Source: Thiomicrorhabdus sp033238645 (GTDB taxonomy: Bacteria; Pseudomonadota; Gammaproteobacteria; Thiomicrospirales; Thiomicrospiraceae). From it: DNA of 64,000 nt. A program made the position numbers and the translations under genes. The DNA lies in contig BQXR01000002.1 of NCBI GenBank assembly GCA_033238645.1, positions 62,001-126,000 on the forward strand, read 5' to 3'. The notes beneath the pieces are model-generated. The model was not told the DNA's origin. It worked only from the letters and a program-made list of their open reading frames with translations, and searched no databases. This document shows, in pieces, positions 63,923 through 64,000 of the stretch (its first letter is position 1; each line of letters opens with the position of its first letter).

Positions 63923-64000
63923 CTAATCAAAATCAAAATCGTCTAAATCTGCTTGCGGTACATTTCCATTATAGAGAAGGTTGGTTCTATGCTGAATATA
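63923..64000 (-). CDS. C-terminus of an unrecognised protein (cut by window edge)
   Basis: The minus strand is open from the window edge to a TAG at 63923-63925, giving YIQHRTNLLYNGNVPQADLD and DFDFD. Acidic end; no family recognised. It is convergent with mrpG. Confidence 0.5.
   Translation of the reverse strand, partial: YIQHRTNLLYNGNVPQADLDDFDFD

Overview
The window reads as chromosomal DNA of a free-living, probably marine, gammaproteobacterium of fairly low GC (about 40% by eye). Pointers are cmoA-cmoB, mltC, mtfA, trxC, lplT-aas, prlC and a LapA-type adhesin. A Thiotrichales-like sulfur oxidiser would fit, but the species cannot be fixed from the sequence. There are no rRNA or tRNA genes, no insertion sequences, no prophage and no CRISPR array. 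Both ends cut genes: an ArsR-type regulator at the left and an unrecognised protein at the right.

Layout. 1-1.6 kb: ArsR regulator divergent from an MFS transporter, with a palindromic operator between. 1.7-9.2 kb: a complete MoxR/DUF58/DUF4381/VWA/VWA-TPR/BatD operon. 9.3-11.3 kb: small minus-strand genes (membrane protein, trxC, a two-module hypothetical, a small hydrophilic protein) and a likely stand-alone small RNA. 11.5-17.8 kb: a 2107-residue LapA-like adhesin made largely of VCBS repeats. 18-28.7 kb: a VIT1 remnant, mtfA, a P-type H+-ATPase with an APC permease, a monooxygenase, a nuclease, a CDF transporter, mltC, cmoA and cmoB. 29.1-32.4 kb: a GAF-PAS-PAS-GGDEF-EAL protein and a hypothetical. 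33.0-40.9 kb: a decayed secreted-protein gene and a second full MoxR/Bat operon. 40.9-47.1 kb: lplT-aas-cysC and prlC on the minus strand. 47.3-57.6 kb: yjbQ, Na/Pi symporter, chemotaxis receptor, flavin reductase, leuA, Lrp regulator, MBL-fold protein, lipoprotein and a CPBP pseudogene. 57.8-63.9 kb: a group 2 Mrp antiporter operon (AB fused, C, D, E, F, G).

Two signals cut across the gene map. First, six sites match the chromosomal ParB-binding palindrome parS, five of them between 27.7 and 52.5 kb at about 5-7 kb spacing, which suggests an origin-proximal segment. Second, an element with consensus near ATTTTGAGCAGGGGGGGTA is scattered on both strands. Nine copies share the exact core AGCAG plus at least five more G, and about ten weaker G/C runs resemble it. 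It sits inside genes and between them and sometimes forms hairpins. I know of no described family with this sequence; it is the best candidate here for something new.

Functional themes are envelope and metalloprotein quality control (two MoxR/Bat systems, mltC, aas/lplT, mtfA), ion and pH homeostasis (H+-ATPase, Mrp, CDF, Na/Pi) and surface attachment (adhesin, c-di-GMP enzyme, chemoreceptor). Several pseudogenes show recent local gene decay.
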